From assembly GCA_038521825.1 (NCBI GenBank), contig JBCBKL010000010.1:1-64000 (forward strand): a stretch of 64,000 nucleotides of DNA, read 5' to 3'. The first letter of the stretch is position 1; each line of letters begins with the position of its first letter. Source of the DNA: JBCBKL01 sp038521825 (GTDB lineage: Bacteria; Pseudomonadota; Alphaproteobacteria; Rhodobacterales; Rhodobacteraceae). Positions 15,253 through 24,382 of the stretch are shown in pieces. Made by a program: the position numbers and the translations under genes. A model generated the notes under the pieces. The model did no database searches and was not told where the DNA came from. It saw nothing but the letters and a program-made list of their open reading frames with translations.

Positions 15253-16569
15253 TCAGTTCGCGACCGTCGTCTCGATCCCTTCGGGCTGGCCGACGATGAC
15301 AAAGGTCAACTCATCGGGCGACAACAGCTCACCTGCTACGCGGTTTATGTCTTCCAGGGTGACTGCCTCGACCTTTTCGTTACGCGTCGCGATATAGTCC
15401 ACCGGCAAACCCATCATCTGCATCCCGACCATGATGCGGGCGATCGTGGCGTTCCCGTCAAAGCGAAGGGGGTATGCGCCGGTGATGAAGGTCTTGGCGT
15501 CCTGCATTTCCTGTTCAGTGATGCCATTCTCGGCTGCCTTTGCCCACTCGTCCCGAACAACAGCGATTGCCTCGGCGATGCGGTCATTGGCAGACGCTAC
15601 GCTGCCTTGATAGGTCGCGGCCAGATCCTGCGGGACGAGGAAGGAATAGACGCCATATGTCAGCCCACGTTTCCCTCGCACCTCGGTCATTAGACGGCTT
15701 TCAAAACCGCCCGCACCCAGTACCTGATTAAGGATCATCGCGGCAAAGTAATCTGGATGATCGAGTGCGATACCTTTCTGTCCAAAGATCGCGACGGATT
15801 GTGGGGTTTGAAACTCGACAACGACTTCGCCACCCGTGAACAGAGGCTCAATCGCAGGCGGCATCGGGGCACCCTCGGCCGGCAGGTCGCCAAGCAACTG
15901 GTCGAGAAGGGGGCCCAACTCCTCCGGGGTAATGTCGCCCACGGCGCCGACATACATTCTGTCCTTGGCCAGAACAGCATCTTTCGCTGCAAGGATGTCA
16001 TCCCGGGTCAATGCGGTGACCGTTTCGCTGGTGCCTTGATACGCGGATCCATACGGATGCTCGCCAAAGACAAGGCGGTCGAAGCGTTTGCGGGCAATTT
16101 CGTCCGGATCGGTCGAGTCACTTCGGATACTGGTCAGCACCTGTTCCCGAACCCGGTCTATTGCATCCTGATCAAATCGCGGATCGATCAAAGAGCTTCT
16201 AAGCAGCGCAACCGCCTGATCACGGTTATCCGTCAGAAAGCGCGCCGATATGGCGACATCGTCATCGCGAACATCGTAGTCGAATGAGGCCGCAAGAGCT
16301 TCGAGCTGCCGGGCAAATTCGCGGGCATCGATATCGGCCGCACCTTCTTCCAACAAACCGGTCATCAGATTGATGGAGCCGCGCTTGCCGGGCGCATCAA
16401 GCGATGCACCACCGCGAAAGCGCAACTCAAGCGCCATGAAAGGGATGGTGGGCTCTTGCACCAGCCACGCCTTTATGCCGCCGGGGCTGGTAACCTCTTC
16501 GATCTTTACCTCGGCCTGGGCCGGAAAGACGAGCGCAAAAACGAACAACAGTGGAGTAAGAACCCTCAT
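15253..16569 (-). CDS. M16 peptidase-like protein, non-catalytic partner, exported
   Basis: The 438-residue protein has a signal peptide (MRVLTPLLFVFALVFPAQA) and two M16 domains. The zinc motif HxxEH is absent: the equivalent position reads NLMTGLLEEGA. The C-terminal substrate-binding segment with the conserved Arg/Tyr pair is present (RLMTEVRGKRGLTYGVYSF). This is the pattern of the inactive subunit of heterodimeric M16 peptidases. Its ATG overlaps the stop of the catalytic M16 gene by four bases, so the two are translated together and probably work as a periplasmic pair. Confidence 0.88.
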   Translation of the reverse strand: MRVLTPLLFVFALVFPAQAEVKIEEVTSPGGIKAWLVQEPTIPFMALELRFRGGASLDAPGKRGSINLMTGLLEEGAADIDAREFARQLEALAASFDYDVRDDDVAISARFLTDNRDQAVALLRSSLIDPRFDQDAIDRVREQVLTSIRSDSTDPDEIARKRFDRLVFGEHPYGSAYQGTSETVTALTRDDILAAKDAVLAKDRMYVGAVGDITPEELGPLLDQLLGDLPAEGAPMPPAIEPLFTGGEVVVEFQTPQSVAIFGQKGIALDHPDYFAAMILNQVLGAGGFESRLMTEVRGKRGLTYGVYSFLVPQDLAATYQGSVASANDRIAEAIAVVRDEWAKAAENGITEQEMQDAKTFITGAYPLRFDGNATIARIMVGMQMMGLPVDYIATRNEKVEAVTLEDINRVAGELLSPDELTFVIVGQPEGIETTVAN

Positions 16570-17906
16570 TGTGTGACCTCCTCGTCCCGCATCAGCCAGC
16601 CGGTCACCGACGCATCGCGGTCAAATACAAGCTTGGCAGCAGCCATGACATCGTCCCTCGTTATCGATTGAAGGATATCCGGCCAGGCTTGGACATCCGC
16701 AACCGTCAACCCCGAACTCAGTGCGCGTCCGTAGCGATTTGCGATGCCGCTCACGTCATCACGTGCGTAGATTTCGCTCGCCCTCACCTGCATCTTGATC
16801 CGGTCAAGTTGCTCGGCGGTGACCCCATCGACCATGAATTGTTCGATGGCTGTATCGAGCGCACTTTCCGCTTCTTCCAGGGAAACGCCCGGCGTAGGAA
16901 CAATCACCACATCAAAGGTCGTGTCGTCCAGCGAAGTGCCTCGATAGAAGGAACCGGAGTACACCGCCTTCTGCTGCTCAAACTGCAACTTTTCGGTCAA
17001 ATAACTGGTCTGCCCGCCGCCCAGAACCTCAGCCAAAACCGTAAGCGCAGCGGCCGTCTTCTGGTTACCGGGATCACGTTCGGGCGCGAGGTAGGACCGA
17101 CTGACATAAGGTTGCGAAACCCGTGCATCGCGGAAGTACAACCGTCGCTCAGCCGTCTGTGGCGGTTCTTCTGTTCGCAGCCGTTCAGGCAGGTCGGGGT
17201 TGGCCGGAATCAGTCCGTAATGTTCGTTAGCCAGCCGCTCAACCTCTTGTGGAGTCACATCGCCCGAGACGACGAGGATCGCGTTATTGGGGTAGTAGTA
17301 GGTGTTGTAAAAGGAAATCGCGTCATCCATGTCCAGCGTTTCCATCTCATGCATCCAGCCGATTATGGGGACCCCATAGCGGTGGTTGTGATACTGAACT
17401 GCGCTCATCTGTTCGCCAAACAATGCCCGCGGGTTGTTTTCGGTCCGCTGATTGCGCTCTTCGATGATCACATTCCGCTCGGTCGCGATGTCCTGTTCTG
17501 TCAGCCGGATGTTGCGCATCCGGTCCGCTTCCATTTCCATCATCAGCCCCAACCTGTCGGCGGCCACGCGCTGGAAATAGGCGGTGAAATCAAAGCTGGT
17601 GAACGCGTTGTCACGCCCGCCATTGGCAGAGACGACGGCAGACAGCTCCCCGGATTCCAAGGTGTCGGTCGCCTTGAACAAAAGATGTTCCAGGAAATGT
17701 GCGACACCTGACGAGCCCTTTGGCTCATCCGCCGACCCCGCCTTGTACCAGACCATATGGGTCACGACCGGCGCGCGGTCATCCTGAACAACGACGACCT
17801 GCATGCCATTGTCGAGCGTGAACGAGGTCACTTGCTCGTCCATGGCTTTGACGGATGCCGGAAGGGCGAATGCGAGGCACGCGATTGCGGCACGAAGGCG
17901 GCGCAT
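16566..17906 (-). CDS. M16 zinc metallopeptidase, catalytic subunit, exported
   Basis: Started at ATG 17906 (AGGAG RBS) the protein has 446 residues with a signal peptide ending ALPASVKA. The inverted zincin motif is intact: HFLEH at residues 70-74, with the third ligand about 76 residues later in NVIIEERNQRTE. M16 peptidases degrade peptides in a closed chamber. It is followed, with a four-base overlap, by a partner lacking the zinc site, the usual two-gene arrangement. The upstream DUF3035 lipoprotein gene and lspA place it in an envelope-maintenance operon. Confidence 0.93.
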   Translation of the reverse strand: MRRLRAAIACLAFALPASVKAMDEQVTSFTLDNGMQVVVVQDDRAPVVTHMVWYKAGSADEPKGSSGVAHFLEHLLFKATDTLESGELSAVVSANGGRDNAFTSFDFTAYFQRVAADRLGLMMEMEADRMRNIRLTEQDIATERNVIIEERNQRTENNPRALFGEQMSAVQYHNHRYGVPIIGWMHEMETLDMDDAISFYNTYYYPNNAILVVSGDVTPQEVERLANEHYGLIPANPDLPERLRTEEPPQTAERRLYFRDARVSQPYVSRSYLAPERDPGNQKTAAALTVLAEVLGGGQTSYLTEKLQFEQQKAVYSGSFYRGTSLDDTTFDVVIVPTPGVSLEEAESALDTAIEQFMVDGVTAEQLDRIKMQVRASEIYARDDVSGIANRYGRALSSGLTVADVQAWPDILQSITRDDVMAAAKLVFDRDASVTGWLMRDEEVTQ

Positions 17907-17985
17907 GGCTACTCCTGTGCGAATTGGTTTCGCTAAAGATACGGTGCCAGGGCAGCGCTTCAAGGCAACCCGCGGCTTTGTGAGC

Positions 17986-18495
17986 TTACCGCCCTTGCGG
18001 CGGATAGGATGGGACCGGGACACCGGCGCGGCGGAAAACCCTTGCCGTGCGCTCAGGATCCAATGCCTCTGACCGGTAAGCCTGATTGTAGCGGTCGACG
18101 CGAACGATGCGGTATTGGGTAAAGCGTGCCTTACGCCGCCGGAATTCCGCGTCTTCCTCGGCGAGCGTCATACGAATGTCTTCGCTCACTCCGAACCGGC
18201 GGGTGTAGTTCACCAAACCGCCATCCGAACCCGGGATCGCGCCGGTTGGCACATCGAGCCGGCCACCGAGGGCAGCGACGCCATCGCTCAGCGGTTGCGC
18301 ATCCGTCCGGTTTGCGCCGCCTGGCGTTGGAACGGGCAGTACCGCAAAGCTTTCGGGCTGTTCGAGCGGTTTGGCGGGCGACACGATGAACTCGTCTGGG
18401 CCCTCGCCCTGAGACTCTAGCGTGCGAAGCCCGGTATTGGCACATGCGCCTAGCAGGATCGCCAAAGCGGCAAAAGCAACTCCGCTGGATCGCAT
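17986..18495 (-). CDS. DUF3035 lipoprotein, BamF-like
   Basis: This is a 169-residue lipoprotein with lipobox LLGA followed by Cys18. The body has the DUF3035 pattern (DEFIVSPAKPLEQPESFAVLP; GALVNY-like GGLVNYTRRFG; a charged region ending RVFRRAGVPVPSYPP). In Caulobacter, proteins of this family (BamF) belong to the outer membrane beta-barrel assembly complex. It lies between lspA, which matures lipoproteins, and the M16 pair. The family assignment is good; the BAM role is inferred from homologues. Confidence 0.82.
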   Translation of the reverse strand: MRSSGVAFAALAILLGACANTGLRTLESQGEGPDEFIVSPAKPLEQPESFAVLPVPTPGGANRTDAQPLSDGVAALGGRLDVPTGAIPGSDGGLVNYTRRFGVSEDIRMTLAEEDAEFRRRKARFTQYRIVRVDRYNQAYRSEALDPERTARVFRRAGVPVPSYPPQGR

Positions 18496-18548
18496 CTTTA
18501 GTCTCCGTTCATCCTTCGTATTGCTTTATCGCAGGCCACCGGGGGATG

Positions 18549-19025
18549 TCACGCGCCCTTTTCCTTCCGCTTCTTGTCGTCGGCAAAAAGCACAAGGCCG
18601 ATAGCCCCGGCGAAAATGAACACATCCGCCACATTGAACACAAATGGGTTGTTGATACCGCAGCATGACATGTTCAGAAAATCGAGCACGTAGCCGTAGT
18701 ACAGACGGTCGATGACATTACCTAAGGCACCGCCAATCAACAGGCCCGCGGCGATCCGGGGCAAAAGTGGTTGCGGGCTGCGCCAAAGCCATACGAGAAC
18801 ACCCACGCAAATTGCGATCGCCAGCCCAATCAGAACCCAGGCGTTCAACTGTCCATCCAGCAGGCCGAAGTTGATGCCCCGGTTTTCGCCGTAGCGAAAG
18901 TTGAGGATCGGAGGCAAAACATCGATGCTGCGGACGCGCCAGAGCTCCATACCGTGGATGACGACCCACTTGCTGATCTGGTCGATCAGTATCGCGGCGA
19001 CGGATGCAATGAGGATTGCGCGCAT
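18549..19025 (-). CDS. lspA: Lipoprotein signal peptidase (signal peptidase II)
   Basis: LspA is an inner-membrane aspartyl protease that cleaves prolipoproteins before the lipidated Cys. Started at ATG 19025, one base after the purH stop, it has 158 residues and four membrane helices. The catalytic Asp motifs are GNVIDRLYYGYVLDFLN and FNVADVFIFAG. The longer frame would overlap purH. Several lipoproteins in this window (DUF2927, DUF3035, SLT) would be its substrates, the DUF3035 gene being next in the operon. Confidence 0.96.
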   Translation of the reverse strand: MRAILIASVAAILIDQISKWVVIHGMELWRVRSIDVLPPILNFRYGENRGINFGLLDGQLNAWVLIGLAIAICVGVLVWLWRSPQPLLPRIAAGLLIGGALGNVIDRLYYGYVLDFLNMSCCGINNPFVFNVADVFIFAGAIGLVLFADDKKRKEKGA

Positions 19026-19026
19026 T

Positions 19027-20613
19027 TCAGTGCCGGAAATGCCGCATGCCGGTAAAGACCATGGCCAAGCCTGCCTCGTCGGCGGCGGCAATCACCTCTT
19101 CGTCGCGCATCGAACCGCCGGGCTGGATCACTGCGGTCGCGCCCGCCTCTGCCGCCGTCAGCAAACCGTCCGCGAAGGGAAAGAACGCATCCGAGGCCAC
19201 GACAGAACCCTTCGCCGGTGAGTCGGGCAGCCCCAACCCATCGGCAATGTCCTGCGCCTTGCGTGCGGCGATACGGCAACTGTCGACACGACTCATCTGA
19301 CCTGCGCCGATGCCAACGGTTCGACGGCGCTTGGCATACACGATCGCGTTCGATTTGACGTGCTTGGCCACCGTCCATGCAAAGAGCATATCCGCAAGCT
19401 CCTGCTCGGTCGGTGCCCTCTTGGTTACCACCTTCAGATCATGTCCTGTCTTGCGTCCGTTGTCCTTGTCCTGAACAAGCATCCCGCCGCTGACCTGCCG
19501 GAACATCAAGCCGGGCGCGGCCGGGTCGGCAAGGCTACCGGTCGTCAGCAGGCGCAGGTTCTTCTTGGCGGCAAAGACCGCCTTGGCCTCGTCCGTCGCA
19601 GCCGGCGCGATTACGACCTCGGTAAAGATGGCGGCGATCTCCTCGGCGGTCGCTCCGTCTAGCGTTGTGTTGAGCGCAACGATCCCACCAAAGGCCGAGG
19701 TCTGATCGCATACGAAAGCGTTGGCGTAAGCTTCTTGCGCAGTATCGCCCCGCGCTACGCCACAGGGGTTCGCATGTTTGATTATCGCGCAGGCCGCACC
19801 ATCCGCCGGGTCGAATTCGCTGACCAGTTCAAACGCCGCATCCGTGTCGTTGATGTTATTGTAGCTCAGTTCCTTGCCCTGATGCTGGACCGCCGTCGCC
19901 ACGCCAGGCCGCGCGGAGCCATCCCGATAGAACGCCGCAGCCTGATGCGGGTTTTCGCCATATCGCAAGGATTGGGCAAGCGTTCCTGCAAAAGTTCTGC
20001 GCCGCGGCGTTCCCTCAATCCGATTGGCAAGCCATGTGTTGACCGCCGTGTCATAGGCCGCAGTCCGGGAAAAAGCGGTCAGGGCCAGGTTCTGTCGGAA
20101 CGCATAGGTCGTTTGACCATCATGCTCAGCCAGTTCGGATAGAAACGGATCGTAGTCCGCGACGTCCACGATCACGTTCACAAAGGCATGGTTCTTGGCC
20201 GCTGACCGGATCATTGCGGGGCCACCGATATCAATATTTTCAATTGCTTCAGCGTAGCCTGCCCCTTTGCCGATCGTTTGTTCGAACGGATAAAGATTCA
20301 CCACCAGCAGGTCGATACCGTCAATACCGTGGCTTTCCATCGCCGCCTGATGATCCGCATTGTCGCGTAGGGCCAGTAGGCCACCGTGAACTACTGGGTG
20401 CAGCGTCTTGACCCGGCCATCCATCATCTCAGGGAACCCGGTTGCACTCGCAACGTCGGTGACAGTCAGACCGGCATCGCGCAATGCCGCCGCAGTCCCA
20501 CCCGTACTCAGTAACTCGACATCCTGATCCGCAAGCGCCCACGAAAACTCCACCAGGCCGGTCTTATCAGAAACAGAAATAAGGGCGCGGCGTACGGGGC
20601 TTTTGTCCGGCAT
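19027..20613 (-). CDS. purH: Bifunctional AICAR formyltransferase/IMP cyclohydrolase
   Basis: PurH catalyses the last two steps of purine synthesis, formylating AICAR with 10-formyl-THF and closing the ring to IMP. The 528-residue length is standard. The N-terminal IMP cyclohydrolase domain shows ALISVSDKTGLVEF, STGGTA and MMDGRVKTLHPVVHGG; the C-terminal transformylase has LRYGENPHQAAAFYRD, KHANPCGVA (the catalytic KHxxPCG-like site), SNAIVYAK and the ending MRHFRH. It sits between a heparinase-like gene and lspA on the same strand. Confidence 0.98.
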   Translation of the reverse strand: MPDKSPVRRALISVSDKTGLVEFSWALADQDVELLSTGGTAAALRDAGLTVTDVASATGFPEMMDGRVKTLHPVVHGGLLALRDNADHQAAMESHGIDGIDLLVVNLYPFEQTIGKGAGYAEAIENIDIGGPAMIRSAAKNHAFVNVIVDVADYDPFLSELAEHDGQTTYAFRQNLALTAFSRTAAYDTAVNTWLANRIEGTPRRRTFAGTLAQSLRYGENPHQAAAFYRDGSARPGVATAVQHQGKELSYNNINDTDAAFELVSEFDPADGAACAIIKHANPCGVARGDTAQEAYANAFVCDQTSAFGGIVALNTTLDGATAEEIAAIFTEVVIAPAATDEAKAVFAAKKNLRLLTTGSLADPAAPGLMFRQVSGGMLVQDKDNGRKTGHDLKVVTKRAPTEQELADMLFAWTVAKHVKSNAIVYAKRRRTVGIGAGQMSRVDSCRIAARKAQDIADGLGLPDSPAKGSVVASDAFFPFADGLLTAAEAGATAVIQPGGSMRDEEVIAAADEAGLAMVFTGMRHFRH

Positions 20614-20634
20614 GATTAACCTTTCGCTCGGCAG

Positions 20635-22374
20635 TCAGGGCGCGGCCGGTTCATCCCGCCGCAGGTCGCGCACGCCAATCGCAGTTTCTTGCGCCTTGGA
20701 CAAGGTCCACCGCACGCGTGTCGAATAATCCGCCGCCTTGCCACTCAGAACGATCTGCAATGCACCCCGAGGTTTGAGCCGCCCGGTCTCTAGATAGACG
20801 CTGCTTTCAAGGCTGAGTTTCTGATTGCCGTCATGCCGAAAAATCCAGATCTCGCCGCTTTTGAGAGCGATTGAAACGGCCGTCCCGCCAAGGTCCAGCG
20901 CTGCATCGACCTCGGGATGCAGATGAAAGCGGATATCGAAATTAATACCGCCGGTTCGCGCCTGCACAATCGCCTTTTCTAACCGCGATTTCGAAGGCTC
21001 GTCGATTGCCAACAACATATCCTCGCCCGAGATCCCACGCCCGTCGAACGTCAGCTCAAGGATGCGAACATGGGTCAGCCCGTGTGACTTGAGATAGCCA
21101 TCGTGACCACCCTGAAAGCGAATGCCGTCCGGCGCCTGGCTGATTTCGATCGGCACGTGCGTTGGCCCGCCCGTCAGATGTTCGAGCCCCGTCTTCTTGT
21201 CGGGGTCACCCAGTCTGGCGCTGGAGTATCCATCGACGGTCAGTGTCGAATGCGATGGTGTCGCCCGACCGGCGCGGCGCCATTCTGGCCCAAAGGAAAC
21301 ACCGGATCCGCAGTTGACGATCAGCGGACGACGACCGGATGTCAGCTCCATCGCAAGCGTCGAAGCATGGGCCGCCCAACTGAACCGTCCTTTTGGAGGA
21401 AGCGACGCATCGACGATGACACTCGTGCGTCCCGTACTGAGCCGGGCGTAGCCCATCGCCAGACCGTCAGCCTGCCGTTTCTTGACTCCGGAGGCCGCGA
21501 GCGCATGATCCAACCAGCCCTCGGCCCCACGGCCACCGCCATGAAACCGAGCGAGACCACCATCAGCATGTCTCAGCGTCCGCAGCGTCGGGGCAATGCG
21601 CTCAATGGCCTCCAGGTGCTGCGACGGTACCGACCGCCCGGCATCCGTTATCGATGCTGCGGCCCAGGTGAGCTGGGTAAAGACGTCCAACAGCTCTTCA
21701 GGATTGCGTGTTTGTATCCCACCTTGATCGTCGATTTGACCCGCGCATTCACGATCCAACGCTTTCGATGCCGGCAGGGCGATTTCGTCAAGCTCCTTGA
21801 GTGACAGGCAGGCATAAACCAGACCGCAAAGGGCTTCGAACCGCTCCGGACCGGGTAGGGCAGCATGCCATCTCCGCGACAGGAACTGTGTCTGCTGCCC
21901 GATGGAGCGAAAGAACGTGTCAACCTGTTGCTGGTCCTGGCCACGCATTAACAACTGTCCGTGATTGATCCAGCGGATCAGCCGACGGCCGGTGAGGTGC
22001 GGGACCCAGCCCGGCCCGCGCCCGTTCCCGTAGCGTCTAAGCCAGTCCCAAACCCAGGATCGAGCGGCGTTCTGACTGGCCAGGTCACCGACTGCAGCCA
22101 AATCATCAAGCCATGCAAAACCGTGCAGCTGCGCCAGGAATTCCCGGTCGGGCGGCGTGATGTCCCAGGGGCTGACGCCTTCGGCCTCGACCAGAAAACC
22201 CGCGAACTGAAACTTGCCCGCGACCAGCTGGCGACCGCGCCCGAAACTGCCGATCGTCCGCGGTTCTGGCGGAGCAACAAAGCCGGTCTCGACGGCCGAT
22301 CGCGTTACACGCCGCGCGTGCCATCGGTTCAGGAACCGCGCTTTCCTTTCCGCAATGCTGCCGGGATGGGACAT
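20635..22374 (-). CDS. Heparinase II/III family protein
   Basis: With start ATG 22374 (579 residues; an AAAGG lies upstream) the protein has an alpha-helical toroid N-terminal half and a beta-sandwich C-terminal half typical of heparinase II/III proteins. Visible family segments include GPGWVPHLTGRRLIRWINHG, DGGLARFHGGGRG and THSTLTVDGYSS-like PSHSTLTVDG with the conserved His. No signal peptide is evident. The substrate is unknown; in many alphaproteobacteria such a gene lies between rsmB and purH, as here, which suggests a conserved cell-surface polysaccharide role rather than heparin use. Confidence 0.85.
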   Translation of the reverse strand: MSHPGSIAERKARFLNRWHARRVTRSAVETGFVAPPEPRTIGSFGRGRQLVAGKFQFAGFLVEAEGVSPWDITPPDREFLAQLHGFAWLDDLAAVGDLASQNAARSWVWDWLRRYGNGRGPGWVPHLTGRRLIRWINHGQLLMRGQDQQQVDTFFRSIGQQTQFLSRRWHAALPGPERFEALCGLVYACLSLKELDEIALPASKALDRECAGQIDDQGGIQTRNPEELLDVFTQLTWAAASITDAGRSVPSQHLEAIERIAPTLRTLRHADGGLARFHGGGRGAEGWLDHALAASGVKKRQADGLAMGYARLSTGRTSVIVDASLPPKGRFSWAAHASTLAMELTSGRRPLIVNCGSGVSFGPEWRRAGRATPSHSTLTVDGYSSARLGDPDKKTGLEHLTGGPTHVPIEISQAPDGIRFQGGHDGYLKSHGLTHVRILELTFDGRGISGEDMLLAIDEPSKSRLEKAIVQARTGGINFDIRFHLHPEVDAALDLGGTAVSIALKSGEIWIFRHDGNQKLSLESSVYLETGRLKPRGALQIVLSGKAADYSTRVRWTLSKAQETAIGVRDLRRDEPAAP

Positions 22375-22444
22375 ATGCTCTGCCTTTACGCTTATGGCGC
22401 GCTTCGCGGCACCATAGCGTTCGGAATTTGGCAAGTCACGAATT

Positions 22445-23713
22445 TCAGGCGGCTTTGCGCAGCAGGCAGATATAGAAACCGTCCATGCCACCCGCCTCTG
22501 GCCAGTAATCAGGGCGTAGTCGCAAGCCACCCTCAGCGCTGATCCATTCGGCCTTGATACCCTCGCCTTCGAGCGCCTTGCTGTCGACTCTCATGTCTGA
22601 ATGCCGCTTTAGCGCTTCCTCGACCTGAACCTCACCCTCGTCGGGCAACAGCGAGCAGGTGCAAAAAACCATGCGACCGCCAGGCTTGAGAAGCGACCAG
22701 GCATGGTCAATCAGCCGGGCTTGCAGGTCCATCAACACACCGAAATCTGATCCGTCCTTGGCAAAAGGCAGGTCCGGGTGCCGCCGGATCGTGCCGGTGG
22801 CCGAGCAGGGTGCGTCAAGGATGATCGCGTCGTATTGCCCGGCTACATCGAACGCATCAGCGACGTTCAACTCGGCCGCCAAACCGGTTCGACCCAGATT
22901 TTCAGCCACCTTTTTCATGCGCGTGCCCGAGATGTCGACCGCCGTCACCCGCGCACCAGCAGCTGCAGCCTGCAGAGTCTTTCCGCCGGGCGCAGCACAA
23001 AGATCAAGCACGGTTTCGCCTTCAAGCGGCGCAAGGACCTGCACGGGGATGGCCGCAGCGGCGTCCTGAACCCACCACTGGCCTTCGGAAAACCCTGGAA
23101 GCGCCGAGATTTGCCCGGGACCCGTCAGGCGCACAGAACCGGTTGGCACAAGCGAACCGCCAACCGCATCTGCGACTTGAGCAGGCTCAGTTCGCGCCGA
23201 GAGGTCTAGTGGTGCGCCAGCGAACTGGGCCGCCTCCATCGCTGCAACTTCGGATGCTCCCCAAGCCTCGACCAACGGCCCGCGCAACCATTTTGGCAAG
23301 CGCGGCACCCGTAAACTGTCCCACGCTGGCTGCCCGTCAGCTGCAATCTTTCGAAGGACGGCGTTCGTCAGCCCCTTCAAGTGACCATAGCGCCGGTGCT
23401 GGGACACAATCGAAACCAACGCGTTGACGACGCCATGCGCGGCCCCGCCCGCACACAATTCGACTGTCCCCAAACGCAAAACATTCTGAACCGTCAGCGG
23501 CGGCTTCTTGCGAAGGTGCTTGGCCAGCAGCCGATCCGCACGCTCAAGCCCGCGCAACGTCTCGGTGGCCAGCCGTTGGGCGCGTGCACGGTCATCCAGT
23601 GCCAGTCGCTCAAGAGCGCCGGAACCAATCAACTCGGACAACAGACGTCCCTCGCCCATCACCTGATCCAATAGATAAACGGCGCTGCGCCGCGCCGCGA
23701 GAGCATCACTCAT
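22445..23713 (-). CDS. rsmB: RsmB-family 16S rRNA (cytosine-C5) methyltransferase
   Basis: Started at ATG 23713 the 422-residue protein has an N-terminal NusB-like RNA-binding domain (residues about 1-130) and a C-terminal SAM-dependent methyltransferase. Key parts are the SAM-binding VLDLCAAPGGKTLQAAAAGA, the DAPCSATGTIRRHPD motif IV and the catalytic-Cys motif VFCTCSLLPDEGE. RsmB methylates C967 of 16S rRNA; family members differ in target, so exact site is inferred. It heads the - strand run leading to purH and lspA, and diverges from the SDH assembly factor gene. Confidence 0.92.
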   Translation of the reverse strand: MSDALAARRSAVYLLDQVMGEGRLLSELIGSGALERLALDDRARAQRLATETLRGLERADRLLAKHLRKKPPLTVQNVLRLGTVELCAGGAAHGVVNALVSIVSQHRRYGHLKGLTNAVLRKIAADGQPAWDSLRVPRLPKWLRGPLVEAWGASEVAAMEAAQFAGAPLDLSARTEPAQVADAVGGSLVPTGSVRLTGPGQISALPGFSEGQWWVQDAAAAIPVQVLAPLEGETVLDLCAAPGGKTLQAAAAGARVTAVDISGTRMKKVAENLGRTGLAAELNVADAFDVAGQYDAIILDAPCSATGTIRRHPDLPFAKDGSDFGVLMDLQARLIDHAWSLLKPGGRMVFCTCSLLPDEGEVQVEEALKRHSDMRVDSKALEGEGIKAEWISAEGGLRLRPDYWPEAGGMDGFYICLLRKAA

Positions 23714-23782
23714 TCTGCCGCCTTGCCTTGCTGGGGAGAGAAAGGGCTGTATATCAATGGTCACGCCGACGAGGAAGACCCA

Positions 23783-23959
23783 ATGACCGATGACCAGAAA
23801 GACCTGCCGCCCGCCGCGCAACGCGCCCTTGCCGAGGCCGAAGAGCGGAGAAAAATGGCGAAGGCGATGGACTTGCCTACCGAATTGGGCGGTCGCGACG
23901 GTCCTGAACCGGTTCGGTACGGAGATTGGGAAAAAAAGGGTCTGGCGGTCGACTTCTGA
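23783..23959 (+). CDS. Succinate dehydrogenase assembly factor 4-like (DUF1674)
   Basis: The 58-residue protein ends with the family signature GPEPVRYGDWEKKGLAVDF. SDHAF4/DUF1674 proteins bind the flavinylated succinate dehydrogenase subunit and help assemble complex II. ATG 23783 follows GAGGAAG; the longer frame from 23723 overlaps the rsmB promoter region. No sdh genes are nearby. Its stop directly abuts the stop of the convergent gene. Confidence 0.88.
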   Translation: MTDDQKDLPPAAQRALAEAEERRKMAKAMDLPTELGGRDGPEPVRYGDWEKKGLAVDF

Positions 23960-24316
23960 CTATTTCAGGCGAAAGTCTGCAAACTGCCCAGCACCCTGAT
24001 CGGACGTGAATCGGATCTGGTTGCCGTTCGCCCGAACCTCCTGGCAATTGTACCCAAGCGCATCACCGCCCCAATACAGATCGCGACAGAAGTATCCGTT
24101 TTGCCATGTCCATGTACCGGTGACGTCCCAGCGGACACCACGCCCCTTGATCTGCCCGTCGTCGGTAACCTCCAGGCGAACGAAAGGTCGCGACAACGTC
24201 TTGCCCTTGACCAGATCCATGAACACGGACTGCTGATCAACCTTGTACAGATCGGCCGGTGCCGCGGTCCCGCCCAAAGCAAATAAAGCGACAAACCCCA
24301 AAACCTGTGCGCGCAT
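23960..24316 (-). CDS. Small exported protein of unknown function
   Basis: This 118-residue protein begins with a signal peptide (MRAQVLGFVALFALGGTAAPA) followed by a small, probably all-beta domain: RPFVRLEVTDDGQIKGRG, GTWTWQNGYFCRDLYWGG with Cys, YNCQEV with a second Cys. The two Cys may form a disulfide in the periplasm. Databases often mislabel relatives as dihydrodipicolinate reductase because dapB lies next to them, but there is no nucleotide-binding fold. Function unknown. Confidence 0.8.
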   Translation of the reverse strand: MRAQVLGFVALFALGGTAAPADLYKVDQQSVFMDLVKGKTLSRPFVRLEVTDDGQIKGRGVRWDVTGTWTWQNGYFCRDLYWGGDALGYNCQEVRANGNQIRFTSDQGAGQFADFRLK

Positions 24317-24382
24317 GATAGCCTCGTCTCATCCCAGTTGAATTGCTTACGGGATAAGCCGCGATTCGGTTCAATAATTCCT

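Noticed and set aside
15085..15693. 202-codon + strand ORF after tRNA-Pro
   Set aside because: Mostly antisense to the M16-like gene; no conserved domain.
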